From Stygiobacter sp. RIFOXYC2_FULL_38_25 (GTDB lineage: Bacteria; Bacteroidota; Ignavibacteria; Ignavibacteriales; Melioribacteraceae): DNA of 64,000 nucleotides. The stretch covers positions 186,001 through 250,000 of the forward strand of contig MHAZ01000019.1 of assembly GCA_001803165.1 (NCBI GenBank). Direction: 5' to 3'. A model generated the notes under the pieces. It was given only the letters and a program-made list of their open reading frames with translations, was not told where the DNA came from and ran no database searches. Made by a program: the position numbers and the translations under genes. Position 1 is the first letter of the stretch, and each line of letters opens with the position of its first letter. Shown piece after piece: positions 34,434-41,163 of the stretch.

Positions 34434-34637
34434 TCATAGCTTCTCAATATTTTCCAAGGTCTTTCTTCTTGAGACATATTTATAAATATATTTAAGCAAG
34501 AAGTCTGTCATATTTTTCCCCTCATCTGAAAGCTTGGACTTGAAAGCTCGTTTAGTTTCTTTGGGTAGGGCTATATGAATATGTTCAATTCCATTTGTCT
34601 CTAAATATTTTTTATTTTTTCTGCTTTGCTTGGTCAT
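34434..34637 (-). CDS. Ribbon-helix-helix DNA-binding protein
   Basis: The 67-aa protein has a basic N-terminus (KQSRKNKKYL), a short strand (IEHIHIALPKETKRAFKSKL) and two helices (SDEGKNMTDFLLKYIYKYV) typical of CopG/ParG-type ribbon-helix-helix proteins of plasmids. It may act as a repressor or a partition protein. It is 2 bp downstream of the 125-aa gene. Confidence 0.65.
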   Translation of the reverse strand: MTKQSRKNKKYLETNGIEHIHIALPKETKRAFKSKLSDEGKNMTDFLLKYIYKYVSRRKTLENIEKL

Positions 34638-34639
34638 AT

Positions 34640-35017
34640 TTATTTGTCTCTTAAATAATCCACTAAGATGTCAAAATTATTTATGATTTTGTTTACGATC
34701 ATTTGATAAAACATTTCGGGATCTGTGTCGTCGTTTTCAGCCGTCCAGATATAAGCTCTTCCTCTAAGTCTTTGGCTTGCGCTTTTCTTTTTATTCCCCT
34801 CAATCTTCTCCCGATCAGAAATAAATTCAACTTCGGATATCTCGCTAATCTTAACATTATACACCTTGTAAAAACTTCCATCATGATTATTAATTACCCG
34901 ATAGTCTAAGCAATCTGCCCGATTTATTTTAAGATCAATAGTTGCATTGGTTAATATTTCTCTCGGTATAGTAACTGTTCCCGATAGCTTAACTTTCAGC
35001 TCATTTATTTTTTCCAT
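34640..35017 (-). CDS. Hypothetical protein
   Basis: The 125-aa protein opens with a beta-rich segment (ELKVKLSGTVTIPREILTNA) and ends with a helical region (MFYQMIVNKIINNFDILVDYL). The central part has a basic loop (GNKKKSASQRLRGRAYI). No family was recognised. Its start codon overlaps the end of the 49-aa zinc-ribbon gene by 17 bp, so translation is coupled. Confidence 0.5.
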   Translation of the reverse strand: MEKINELKVKLSGTVTIPREILTNATIDLKINRADCLDYRVINNHDGSFYKVYNVKISEISEVEFISDREKIEGNKKKSASQRLRGRAYIWTAENDDTDPEMFYQMIVNKIINNFDILVDYLRDK

Positions 35018-35150
35018 ATCGTTTTCTATGTAGATTAATTATCAATCTCTCTTTGGCTAAATCTTTCTTACATTCAAAGCACGTAGCGACTGGATTATTT
35101 ATTTGTCCTTCTACATCTTTGCCGCAATACTGACATTTGAATAGATACAT
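35001..35150 (-). CDS. Small zinc-ribbon protein (49 aa)
   Basis: The frame reads MYLFKCQYCGKDVEGQINNP, then VATCFECKKDLAKERLIIN and a basic tail. Two CxxC knuckles (CQYC, CFEC) form one zinc ribbon. It overlaps the next gene by 17 bp. A strong hairpin (CGGCTC/GAGCCG, 35181-35203) lies in its leader, and the sequence TAGATGACG just before its start also occurs at the end of the 34.2-kb structured leader. Confidence 0.55.
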   Translation of the reverse strand: MYLFKCQYCGKDVEGQINNPVATCFECKKDLAKERLIINLHRKRYGKNK

Positions 35151-35218
35151 ATTGTAATAATTAGCGTCATCTATAAGGCTCGGCTCGGTATTCCGTGGAG
35201 CCGAACCCTGAGAGGTAA

Positions 35219-35509
35219 CTAAAAAGGAATATTTTCTATTTTGATTTCCTCATCTTCTCTCATTGCCCGTTCAATTGGTTCAGGTTTTTCCAGATTACCC
35301 GTATTTGGTTTCCATTCGTTTAATTTCGGATAAAGGTTTCCGTCCTTGCTTTCAAGCATATCAATATTAACATAGCCTTTCGCATTGGCTTTAGATTTTA
35401 GATAAGGAATAAATTTATCAGCTTGAATTGATAAACTTCCCTTAACAAAATCAGGTGCGTTCTCTCTTGGATTATTAACGAATAATCCGTCAACGAATTC
35501 TTTTGACAT
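35219..35509 (-). CDS. Conserved-looking phage/plasmid protein, probably single-strand DNA related
   Basis: The 96-aa protein (MSKEFVDGLFVNNPRENAPD, FVKGSLSIQADKFIPYL, KGYVNIDMLESKDGNLYPKL) has the look of small proteins encoded beside single-strand annealing genes, and the acidic C-terminal tail (EDEEIKIENIPF) resembles the tail of SSB-like proteins. The function is inferred from this tail and from the ERF gene 6 bp upstream. No family can be named firmly. Confidence 0.55.
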   Translation of the reverse strand: MSKEFVDGLFVNNPRENAPDFVKGSLSIQADKFIPYLKSKANAKGYVNIDMLESKDGNLYPKLNEWKPNTGNLEKPEPIERAMREDEEIKIENIPF

Positions 35510-35515
35510 AGATTT

Positions 35516-36070
35516 TTATTTTAAATAATTAATAATATTGTCGTAATTGGCAGGCAACAACTCATAACCTGTTAAAGTCATACAAGTCTCTTTGTAATCT
35601 TCGGCGGTTTTTATTCCAGGTGTTTTCTTTTTTAATAAAGAAGCGATTATAGTTTTTTTATCAGTTGGCTTTGATGGTGTTTGTTTGGCTATCGACTTAG
35701 GAACTTGCGCTACACTATTTCCGTCATCATCTTCCGCTTGTAAGAATAATAAAGATTGAATAGCATACCGGCGGTAATAAGTTATGATACTCCCAATTTT
35801 TTGCGGGTCTGGATTTTCCGGTAAAATAGCGCATCCTTCAATCAATGTTTTTCCGTTTTCTGCATCCACAATAATTGTTTTAATTGCTAACCTGTCACTA
35901 TTTGAACTAGAAGTTAACGGCTGTAATAAGATCAGCCCTAACTCGTTTAATACCGGCTTCACTTCTTCTATTAATTTATTGATGTCGAAGTATTTACTTT
36001 TGAAAAATGGATTAGTACTATCTTTAGCAATCGCCCCAACTCTCTTTTGAAATTGTAATAGCTTGTTCAT
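35516..36070 (-). CDS. ERF-family single-strand annealing protein
   Basis: The 184-aa protein has the ERF core: NPFFKSKYFDINKLIEEVKP, GLILLQPL, GSIITYYRRYAIQSLLFLQAE and an acidic turn (EDDDGN). ERF proteins anneal complementary single strands during phage and plasmid recombination. The C-terminal ~60 residues form a separate helical segment. It lies in a leftward operon with a probable ssDNA-binding partner. Confidence 0.85.
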   Translation of the reverse strand: MNKLLQFQKRVGAIAKDSTNPFFKSKYFDINKLIEEVKPVLNELGLILLQPLTSSSNSDRLAIKTIIVDAENGKTLIEGCAILPENPDPQKIGSIITYYRRYAIQSLLFLQAEDDDGNSVAQVPKSIAKQTPSKPTDKKTIIASLLKKKTPGIKTAEDYKETCMTLTGYELLPANYDNIINYLK

Positions 36071-36075
36071 ATTGT

Positions 36076-36360
36076 TTAATTAATTATGTTTTCTACAATT
36101 ATATTTCTAGCGATTAACACCTTATAGCCCTTCTCTCCCTGCCAGGCTTTTATGATGTAGTTTGCTTGAGATGAAGTTAATCGGCTAAATCTTTCGGCCA
36201 AAATGATCTGGGTATAATCGCATTGGGTATCAGCATGCTGTCGATTATTTCTGGGTGTATCTAACCAAATCTTTTTTAAATAATTCGTGTAATTTTTCTT
36301 TCGGTAAATCAGGTTGGCTATGAACTCTTTTTGTTGTGGACTAGCAAAAATTTTACCCAT
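36076..36360 (-). CDS. Hypothetical basic protein
   Basis: The 94-aa protein begins GKIFASPQQKEFIANLIYRK and contains LTSSQANYIIKAWQGEKGYK, a pattern seen in small phage and plasmid proteins that precede recombination genes. No function is known to me. It lies 5 bp upstream of the ERF gene and is read in the same operon. Confidence 0.55.
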   Translation of the reverse strand: MGKIFASPQQKEFIANLIYRKKNYTNYLKKIWLDTPRNNRQHADTQCDYTQIILAERFSRLTSSQANYIIKAWQGEKGYKVLIARNIIVENIIN

Positions 36361-36375
36361 AATATTTGAAGGTTA

Positions 36376-36543
36376 TTAATTATAGAAAAGAATAATGTTT
36401 GTTAATTCCTTGACCATTTTGGGAGTTTCCCATTTCACTGGTTGATCATAAATATATCCTTCTGTCGTTTCCTTTTTACTAAGTATTTCGTCTTGAGATA
36501 CTTCGTTTGATTTTTTGTTTGAATGCTTTCTACGGTTGGACAT
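36376..36543 (-). CDS. Small basic hypothetical protein (55 aa)
   Basis: The frame reads MSNRRKHSNKKSNEVSQDEI and ends VKELTNIILFYN. It is the first gene after the promoter at 36623-36650 and is followed 15 bp later by the 94-aa gene. No family was recognised, and the disordered basic N-terminus says little about function. Confidence 0.45.
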   Translation of the reverse strand: MSNRRKHSNKKSNEVSQDEILSKKETTEGYIYDQPVKWETPKMVKELTNIILFYN

Positions 36544-36622
36544 ATTATTTAGATATTTGATTTGCTACTTCACTCAGATTAATATTCAAAATGGAGATGC
36601 ATGCAGTAATGTTGATATGTTA

Positions 36623-36650
36623 ATAATACCATATCCATAAAGAAAGTCAA
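36623..36650 (-). promoter_or_regulatory. Promoter of the ERF operon
   Basis: On the minus strand TTGACT and TATTAT are 16 bp apart with ATGG before the -10, the same spacing and extended style as other promoters in the element. Confidence 0.6.
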
Positions 36651-36762
36651 TACAACTAACATTAGCCAAAATGTAGACTTGTTAACAGCCATTAAAACAT
36701 CAAATGATTTTATTAATTATTATTTTTTTTATCGTCATTTAATTTGCTACAACCAATAAAAA

Positions 36763-36783
36763 ACCCTCTGTTTTAGAGAGGGT
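36763..36783 (-). terminator. Rho-independent terminator
   Basis: On the minus strand ACCCTCT and AGAGGGT form a 7-bp stem with a 7-nt loop followed by a T-rich run. The stem contains the stop codon of the 62-aa zinc-ribbon gene and closes the operon from 39609. Confidence 0.8.
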
Positions 36784-36961
36784 CTTCTTTTAAGATTTCG
36801 TCAGTTATAGGATAATTACAATGCGGACAATTTTGTTCGCCTGCTATTGAATTATCTATATTGCCTTGAGTGTCTCCGTCTTCCACTAAAAGTATTTCGA
36901 TTTTGTTTTCGCAAGACGGGCAGATAATAAAGTCTTCAAACCATTCCAACCATCCGCTCAC
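36773..36961 (-). CDS. Small zinc-ribbon protein
   Basis: The 62-aa acidic protein has CPSC (about residue 14) and CPHC (about residue 45), which make one zinc ribbon separated by a 30-residue loop. It overlaps the radC gene by 4 bp (ATGA type). Its stop codon lies in the terminator stem. Function unknown. Confidence 0.6.
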   Translation of the reverse strand: MSGWLEWFEDFIICPSCENKIEILLVEDGDTQGNIDNSIAGEQNCPHCNYPITDEILKEDPL

Positions 36962-37425
36962 ATAAGCCTCCTTTCAACAAAAGAAGTAAACTTATCTTCG
37001 GCAAATATTATGTGGTCAAAGATATTTATACCGATAATCTTTCCGGCTTCAACCAAGGTCTTGGTTATTGAAATATCCTCCTGAGATGCCTCAACGTTGC
37101 CGCTAGGGTGATTATGGGAAAGTATGATGTTGGCGCAATTCGCAATAATAGCTCCTCTGAATACGCTTCGCGGATCCACAAGAGAAGAATTAAGAAGCCC
37201 AAGAGTAACTTTTTCAAAACCTACTACTCGGTTGCTACTACTTAACCATGCGACAACAAATAATTCCGATGGCTCCTCCTTAAACAGGGGTTGGAATAAT
37301 TCGAAGAAGTCTTTAGGGGAGGTTATTTTTTTCTTTGGTATTTCCGAATGGTCGGGATATTTGAAACTTGTTTCTCTAAACTTCCAGACTAGGGTTTTGA
37401 ACCTTACTATTTTATCGTTCATCAT
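36958..37425 (-). CDS. RadC-family JAB-domain protein
   Basis: The 155-aa protein is a JAB/MPN metalloprotease-like domain: SVFRGAIIANCANIILSHNH then PSGNVEASQEDISITK, with the HxHPSGN...D zinc site intact, and IINIFDHIIFAED near the end. RadC proteins are common on mobile elements next to antirestriction genes. The N-terminal helical domain of chromosomal RadC is absent. It overlaps the zinc-ribbon gene and follows the 136-aa gene by 6 bp. Confidence 0.85.
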   Translation of the reverse strand: MMNDKIVRFKTLVWKFRETSFKYPDHSEIPKKKITSPKDFFELFQPLFKEEPSELFVVAWLSSSNRVVGFEKVTLGLLNSSLVDPRSVFRGAIIANCANIILSHNHPSGNVEASQEDISITKTLVEAGKIIGINIFDHIIFAEDKFTSFVERRLM

Positions 37426-37431
37426 AGCCTC

Positions 37432-37842
37432 CTAAGCATTTCCTTTTGCTTGTATTTTAATTGTCATTTTGCAGCTTCCATCAAAACGATTTGCGACTTC
37501 AACTAAAGTGCGAGTAACTTTTTTCCTTATTCGTTTTATTTCTTGCGGAGTAATGGGAGTGTAATCAAGCGGTTTAGCAAATATCAGGGATATAGTTTTT
37601 TCTGAGATCATCTCGGCCTCCTTAATTAAGAAAATAAATGTTTTTACTTCGGGGAGTTTTTCATAGCAGAACGGACAATGAATGTAATCCTCAATAAATA
37701 TTTTGCCTTTGCCTTTTATCTTTTGAAGTGAAATCTTGATGGAAGTAAAATCAGTGTTGAGGATATTTCTGAGGTTATCAAACATTAAATGACTTCTGTC
37801 TATCTCAGCGCAATTTTCATTGCGGCACACTACACAACTCAT
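37432..37842 (-). CDS. Hypothetical protein with Cys motifs
   Basis: The 136-aa protein has CVVCRNENC at the N-terminus and HCPFCYEKL at about residue 55, enough for a zinc site. The C-terminal part is basic and helical (PQEIKRIRKKVTRTLVEV). No family was recognised. It overlaps the end of the ArdC-like gene by 26 bp and is part of the same leftward operon. Confidence 0.55.
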   Translation of the reverse strand: MSCVVCRNENCAEIDRSHLMFDNLRNILNTDFTSIKISLQKIKGKGKIFIEDYIHCPFCYEKLPEVKTFIFLIKEAEMISEKTISLIFAKPLDYTPITPQEIKRIRKKVTRTLVEVANRFDGSCKMTIKIQAKGNA

Positions 37843-38614
37843 GCTCTGCCTCCTTTAGAAGAAAGTTTAAGATCTTTTCAGTGCGTGATAATACTTTCAG
37901 CACTGCGCAATAAGGTGTCAATTCTAGCTTTTGAGCATAGCTTTCAATATAGCGGTAGTGATTTCCGAAATGTTTAGAACCGTCTAATCCAACTATCTGA
38001 CAGAGTGCTAAGGCTCCTAATTCGGCGGTAATTTCTTGGATAGGGTCTTGGCCAGCTTGTATCCCGCTTATCTTATCATCAGCTAGATGACATATTTCGT
38101 GAAAGAAAACGGCTTCCTCCGGACTGGCTAGTGCGATGACTTTTTTAGTTTGGGAGTAATATCCATAATGATCATAACTTCCCGGTATCGCCGCAACATT
38201 TACGCCCAATTCTTTAGCCCGGTCCATCAGTGGAAACGGAGGAAGTTCTAATTTCTGATAATCCAACGGCTCACCGTCTGTTTGCTCAACTGCGAAAACT
38301 GAAGCTGTAATAAATCCTGCCAAGAAAGATTTTTCTTCATTGGTTTGTTCATCTTTATCTTTCCTAATCCAGGGTACTAAAATGTTGGTGGCCTTTTCTC
38401 CTTTTTTTACATAACGTTTAACTTCAAGCCATTGCTTATATCCTCTGAAATCATTTAGTCCGGTTATATAACAGACAAGTTGATTTAATAAAGACCACTT
38501 GTTCATTGGAAGAATGGAAACCGGATAAGTTGAGAGTGCGACCAGTTCAGGAATATTCCCATTCAGGAATTGGTCAAGGATTGTGTCTAATACTGCTTTT
38601 ACTTTAGCGTTCAT
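37817..38614 (-). CDS. ArdC-like antirestriction protein
   Basis: The protein has the ArdC layout: an N-terminal ssDNA-binding domain (NGNIPELVAL, LLNQLVCYITGLNDFRGYKQW, VKKGEKATNILVPW) and a C-terminal zinc metallopeptidase-like domain with the HEICH motif (EEAVFFHEICHLADD) and a later Glu (EITAELGALALC). ArdC proteins protect incoming DNA from host restriction, which fits a transferred element. The ATG at 38614 has AGG 5-8 nt upstream; an ATG 12 bp earlier is the alternative. A structured segment at 38671-38784 precedes it. Confidence 0.8.
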   Translation of the reverse strand: MNAKVKAVLDTILDQFLNGNIPELVALSTYPVSILPMNKWSLLNQLVCYITGLNDFRGYKQWLEVKRYVKKGEKATNILVPWIRKDKDEQTNEEKSFLAGFITASVFAVEQTDGEPLDYQKLELPPFPLMDRAKELGVNVAAIPGSYDHYGYYSQTKKVIALASPEEAVFFHEICHLADDKISGIQAGQDPIQEITAELGALALCQIVGLDGSKHFGNHYRYIESYAQKLELTPYCAVLKVLSRTEKILNFLLKEAEHELCSVPQ

Positions 38615-38670
38615 TTCATACCTCATTTTATTGATTGACGGATTTGTTTTAAGTGAAATGGCAGAGCGTC

Positions 38671-38784
38671 TTAATACTCATTTCTGCCACGAGTGCAGCG
38701 ATTGGTTGCCTACCCTTGTCAAGGTGGAATTTACCTTGATAAGGGAAAGGCTATCGCTATACTGAGAGAGCAGATGAGTATTAA
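38671..38784 (-). ncRNA. Multibranch structured leader upstream of the ArdC-like gene
   Basis: An 11-bp perfect outer helix pairs 38671-38681 with 38774-38784 (TTAATACTCAT/ATGAGTATTAA). Inside are a CTGC/GCAG hairpin (38684-38698) and an arm closed by GCGAT/ATCGC with GCCT/AGGC further in, capped by a long CCCTTGTCAAGGT/ACCTTGATAAGGG hairpin (13 bp with one wobble, 38713-38745). It lies between two genes of one operon and ends 57 nt before the ATG. No coding frame is present. Confidence 0.5.
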
Positions 38785-38823
38785 TTTTGGGAGATTTTAT
38801 TGAGTTGTTAAAGAGCTGTTTAA

Positions 38824-39609
38824 TTATTCAATTATCTTCACCTTAACTCCGCTTGGCATTCTCCAGATCGGCTTAGCTATTGAGGTAAATTCAGGAAAAG
38901 GTATAAAACGATAATACTTGTCACTTTCCGCCTGTATAACATTCATAAAATGATTAAACTGCCTATATAGTAAGTCAATAACCGGTATAGCTTCTGAATA
39001 TTGCTGCGGCCTTAGATATGAATCATATCGGAGATTTGAACAAACAAATAAGACTTTAGATTTGGGGGATAGATTATGCTTGGCGAATAATCCTGCCTTG
39101 ATAAATCTATTATACTTCAAAATCTTATCGCTGTAAATACGGGTTAATTCTTTCTTGCGTTCGATCTCAACTAAAAAAGTAAATTCCCTATTATCTTCGA
39201 TGTGCTTTGCCTTTACTAAAATATCCGGCTTCAATCCATCTAAATCAGCTTTGTAGTTAAAACTGAACTCGTAATCCGAATAATTCCTGATAAAAGCCAA
39301 AGCAATATCAAACTTCATAGACTCATGTTCGGCGTTATGCAAAGACTTGGTTATTTTCTGCTTATAATCCTCTAATCTGTCAATAGCCATTGCACCTTTT
39401 CTGGTAACGAAGTAGAAATATTGTTTTCTTCTTTCGCGTGGTTTGATGTCGAAGGGTATCTGCTGTATCAAGCCTGCTTTCTGATATTCTTTCATCTTTT
39501 TGTCAACACCCAATAAAGATCCTTTATAGGTCTTGGCATCATAAGAAAAGAGGTTGTTTTTACTTCCGGCTTGAATTGATAAAAGCTCATGGAGGGTTTG
39601 ATGTTTCAT
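38824..39609 (-). CDS. Replication-relaxation-like protein (second copy)
   Basis: The protein has an N-terminal winged helix (TLHELLSIQAGSKNNLFSY, AIDRLEDYKQKI) with a basic strand pair (KPRERRKQYFYFVTRKGAMA), then a nuclease-like fold (LKPDILVKAKHIEDN, FTFLVEIERKKE) with the PD-(D/E)xK pattern. The layout is that of replication-relaxation proteins, which assist relaxation at oriT or replication initiation. The ATG at 39609 is preferred; a GTG 24 bp upstream would enter the structured leader. It is the first gene of the operon that ends at 36773. Confidence 0.65.
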   Translation of the reverse strand: MKHQTLHELLSIQAGSKNNLFSYDAKTYKGSLLGVDKKMKEYQKAGLIQQIPFDIKPRERRKQYFYFVTRKGAMAIDRLEDYKQKITKSLHNAEHESMKFDIALAFIRNYSDYEFSFNYKADLDGLKPDILVKAKHIEDNREFTFLVEIERKKELTRIYSDKILKYNRFIKAGLFAKHNLSPKSKVLFVCSNLRYDSYLRPQQYSEAIPVIDLLYRQFNHFMNVIQAESDKYYRFIPFPEFTSIAKPIWRMPSGVKVKIIE

Positions 39610-39625
39610 ATTATTTATATTATTA

Positions 39626-39760
39626 GCCGACACTCGTTCGTAAGAACGGCTACCGAGCTTATCTTGTGCGAAATATTGATTTTATTATGAGTCAAGTAAG
39701 GTAGGTAGCTGTTCTTTTTAAGCGAGGCATATTGCCCGATTAAAAGAACGTAGTGTCGGC
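39626..39760 (-). ncRNA. Four-way-junction structured leader
   Basis: Four helices are packed with almost no linkers: P1 GCCGACACT/AGTGTCGGC (39626-39634 with 39752-39760), P2 CGTTC/GAACG with a GTAA loop (39635-39648), P3 GCTACC/GGTAGC (39649-39654 with 39704-39709), and P4 GTTCTTTT/AAAAGAAC (39711-39718 with 39742-39749). Linkers are 0, 0, 1 and 2 nt. A promoter at 39876-39904 would transcribe it, and the gene starts 17 nt after it. It could be an RNA switch or, as single-stranded DNA, an origin of transfer or single-strand origin. Confidence 0.55.
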
Positions 39761-39875
39761 ACAATTAATTCTGTTTTTTCCAAGTCATTTGTGATAAAAA
39801 CGGATTGTAATTCAACCGGGAGGATTAATCTGGTTATATACTTTTGCAGATAATTTCGGGAGTATTGCCAATTAT

Positions 39876-39904
39876 ATTCTAGTGCATATAATTAAGTTTG
39901 TCAA
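39876..39904 (-). promoter_or_regulatory. Promoter of the replication-relaxation/ardC/radC operon
   Basis: TTGACA and TAGAAT with a 17-bp spacer on the minus strand. The transcript would begin near 39868 and include the four-way-junction segment as its leader. Confidence 0.65.
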
Positions 39905-40060
39905 TACGCATCCTCAAAAATCCAGCGGTTAAATATATTAGACTACTACTCAAATCCACCACCATCTTCAGCAACAGAATTTAAGAGATGCGGTGAATTT
40001 GCTGTAATGAATAAGCCTTTGACCATTGGTTACCTCACATAATTCACACAACGGGTTTAT
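39905..40060. other. Probable right boundary region of the element
   Basis: No gene was seen here. The sequence lies between the last element promoter and the host enoyl-CoA hydratase-like gene. I looked for a copy of the tRNA-Asp 3' end and found none by eye, so the exact att site is unresolved. Confidence 0.4.
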
Positions 40061-40843
40061 TTAATGTAAATCCATTTGGGATTCTAATTCCGTATAGACT
40101 TGAAATTCATTAAGTATTTTATGATTTATTAGTTGTTTCGTATAAAAGAAATATTCATAGCTGGTTGACTCTAACATTTCGATCGCATGAGAAATTGCAT
40201 CACTTCTGTAATTATTTGGAGAAGTTAGATGGTTTATTATTCCAAGGAGTTTTGCTGTTAATGCATCCATATATCTTTGGCTATAAAGTATCTCTTGAGT
40301 TTTTGATAATCCTACCTGCTTTATCATAAAAAAAGGAACGCCGCCACTTGGATGTAACCCATACTCTTTGGAATTTAGATGAATTAACAAATTTGGGCTG
40401 GCAATTCTATAATCTGCAGCAAGACTTAATCCAAAAAATGGGGAGACAACACAACTTGTAATTGCAATAAAAATCATTTTAGGTGTTTCTATTATTTTTC
40501 TAATGTAATTGTTTAGCATGTTAATTTGTATTGATCTCTTTTTATCATCAATAATTTTTTTTACCAAACGAGGTTCTTCGGGATTAATATACTCACCAGT
40601 TAAAGTAGCAAGATGTTTAGCATAAGCTTTATCACAAAAACAATTTTCATTTCCTATAAAAAGAATTCCCTTCACTGATTTATCTTTACCAGCAAGATCA
40701 ATCCATTCTATTAATTCGAAACTTTCGTCAACATTTAAAAGAGTCCGAAACCCATCTGTTTTCGGCTCTAAAATAACCAGAGACCCGATTTTATAACTTT
40801 TAATATCTTCAAATTCAAATTCGAGTTTTAATTCTTTTTTCAT
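40061..40843 (-). CDS. Enoyl-CoA hydratase/isomerase-family protein
   Basis: The 260-aa protein has the crotonase fold: KGILFIGNENCFCDKAYAKH, the segment IFIAITSCVVSPFFGLSLAADYRIA (the central crotonase helix and strand), and GGVPFFMIKQVGLSKTQEIL. The usual oxyanion and catalytic residues are not clearly conserved (the second catalytic Glu region reads SKEYGLHPSGG), so the reaction is uncertain. It follows the PG0541-like gene by 17 bp, as last gene of the efflux operon. Its link to efflux is not obvious. Confidence 0.7.
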   Translation of the reverse strand: MKKELKLEFEFEDIKSYKIGSLVILEPKTDGFRTLLNVDESFELIEWIDLAGKDKSVKGILFIGNENCFCDKAYAKHLATLTGEYINPEEPRLVKKIIDDKKRSIQINMLNNYIRKIIETPKMIFIAITSCVVSPFFGLSLAADYRIASPNLLIHLNSKEYGLHPSGGVPFFMIKQVGLSKTQEILYSQRYMDALTAKLLGIINHLTSPNNYRSDAISHAIEMLESTSYEYFFYTKQLINHKILNEFQVYTELESQMDLH

Positions 40844-40860
40844 AGTAACCTCTTAGGGAA

Positions 40861-41154
40861 TTAAATCATTTTTTCAATACTCCATACAAAGGCGTGAATT
40901 CCTTGTTCTTCAGCTTCTGCATTTATTTCTTTTACTTTTTCCAATAAACTTTCAACTAAATTATCGTCTATAACCGTTATGACAACCGCATTTTTACTTG
41001 GCCAAATATGAGTTCCCAAATGCGGTTCGCCTTTATCGCTGCCTTGTCCGTGGACATCTACAAATCTTGTAAATCCTTTTATATTTAATTTATTTAGTGC
41101 TTCATCAACTTCTTCGGTAATCCCGTGATTATATACTATCATTACCGCTTTCAT
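40861..41154 (-). CDS. PG0541-family transporter-associated protein
   Basis: The 97-aa protein (MKAVMIVYNHGITEEVDEAL, GFTRFVDVHGQGSDKGEPHL, HAFVWSIEKMI) matches the small PII-like proteins encoded next to RND efflux permeases in Bacteroidota. It probably binds a metal or small ligand and modulates the pump; the HGQG and HLGTHIWP segments could carry the site. It lies 9 bp after the permease gene, as expected for the family. Confidence 0.8.
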   Translation of the reverse strand: MKAVMIVYNHGITEEVDEALNKLNIKGFTRFVDVHGQGSDKGEPHLGTHIWPSKNAVVITVIDDNLVESLLEKVKEINAEAEEQGIHAFVWSIEKMI

Positions 41155-41163
41155 AATTTCTCC

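Larger units (their letters stand above)
16477..39900. mobile_element. Integrated mobile element at tRNA-Asp (right end approximate)
   Basis: The left end is set by tRNA-Asp with an adjacent tyrosine integrase and excisionase-like gene. The interval contains plasmid/ICE functions: a primase-like protein, a VirD4/HerA-like ATPase, two replication-relaxation-like proteins, ERF, RadC, an ArdC-like protein, and the IetAS-type defence cargo. It is visibly more A/T-rich than its flanks and has strong E. coli-like sigma70 promoters. The right end is set only by the return of host-type genes at about 40.06 kb. I found no second copy of the tRNA 3' end there, so the boundary is an estimate. No relaxase or mating-pair genes were recognised, so it may be mobilised in trans. 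Confidence 0.75.

Noticed and set aside
16600-39900. Retron or diversity-generating retroelement using the structured RNAs
   Set aside because: No reverse transcriptase was recognised anywhere in the element.
39761-40060. attR as a direct repeat of the tRNA-Asp 3' end
   Set aside because: No copy of the T-arm or acceptor sequence was found by eye; the true boundary may use a short core or lie elsewhere.
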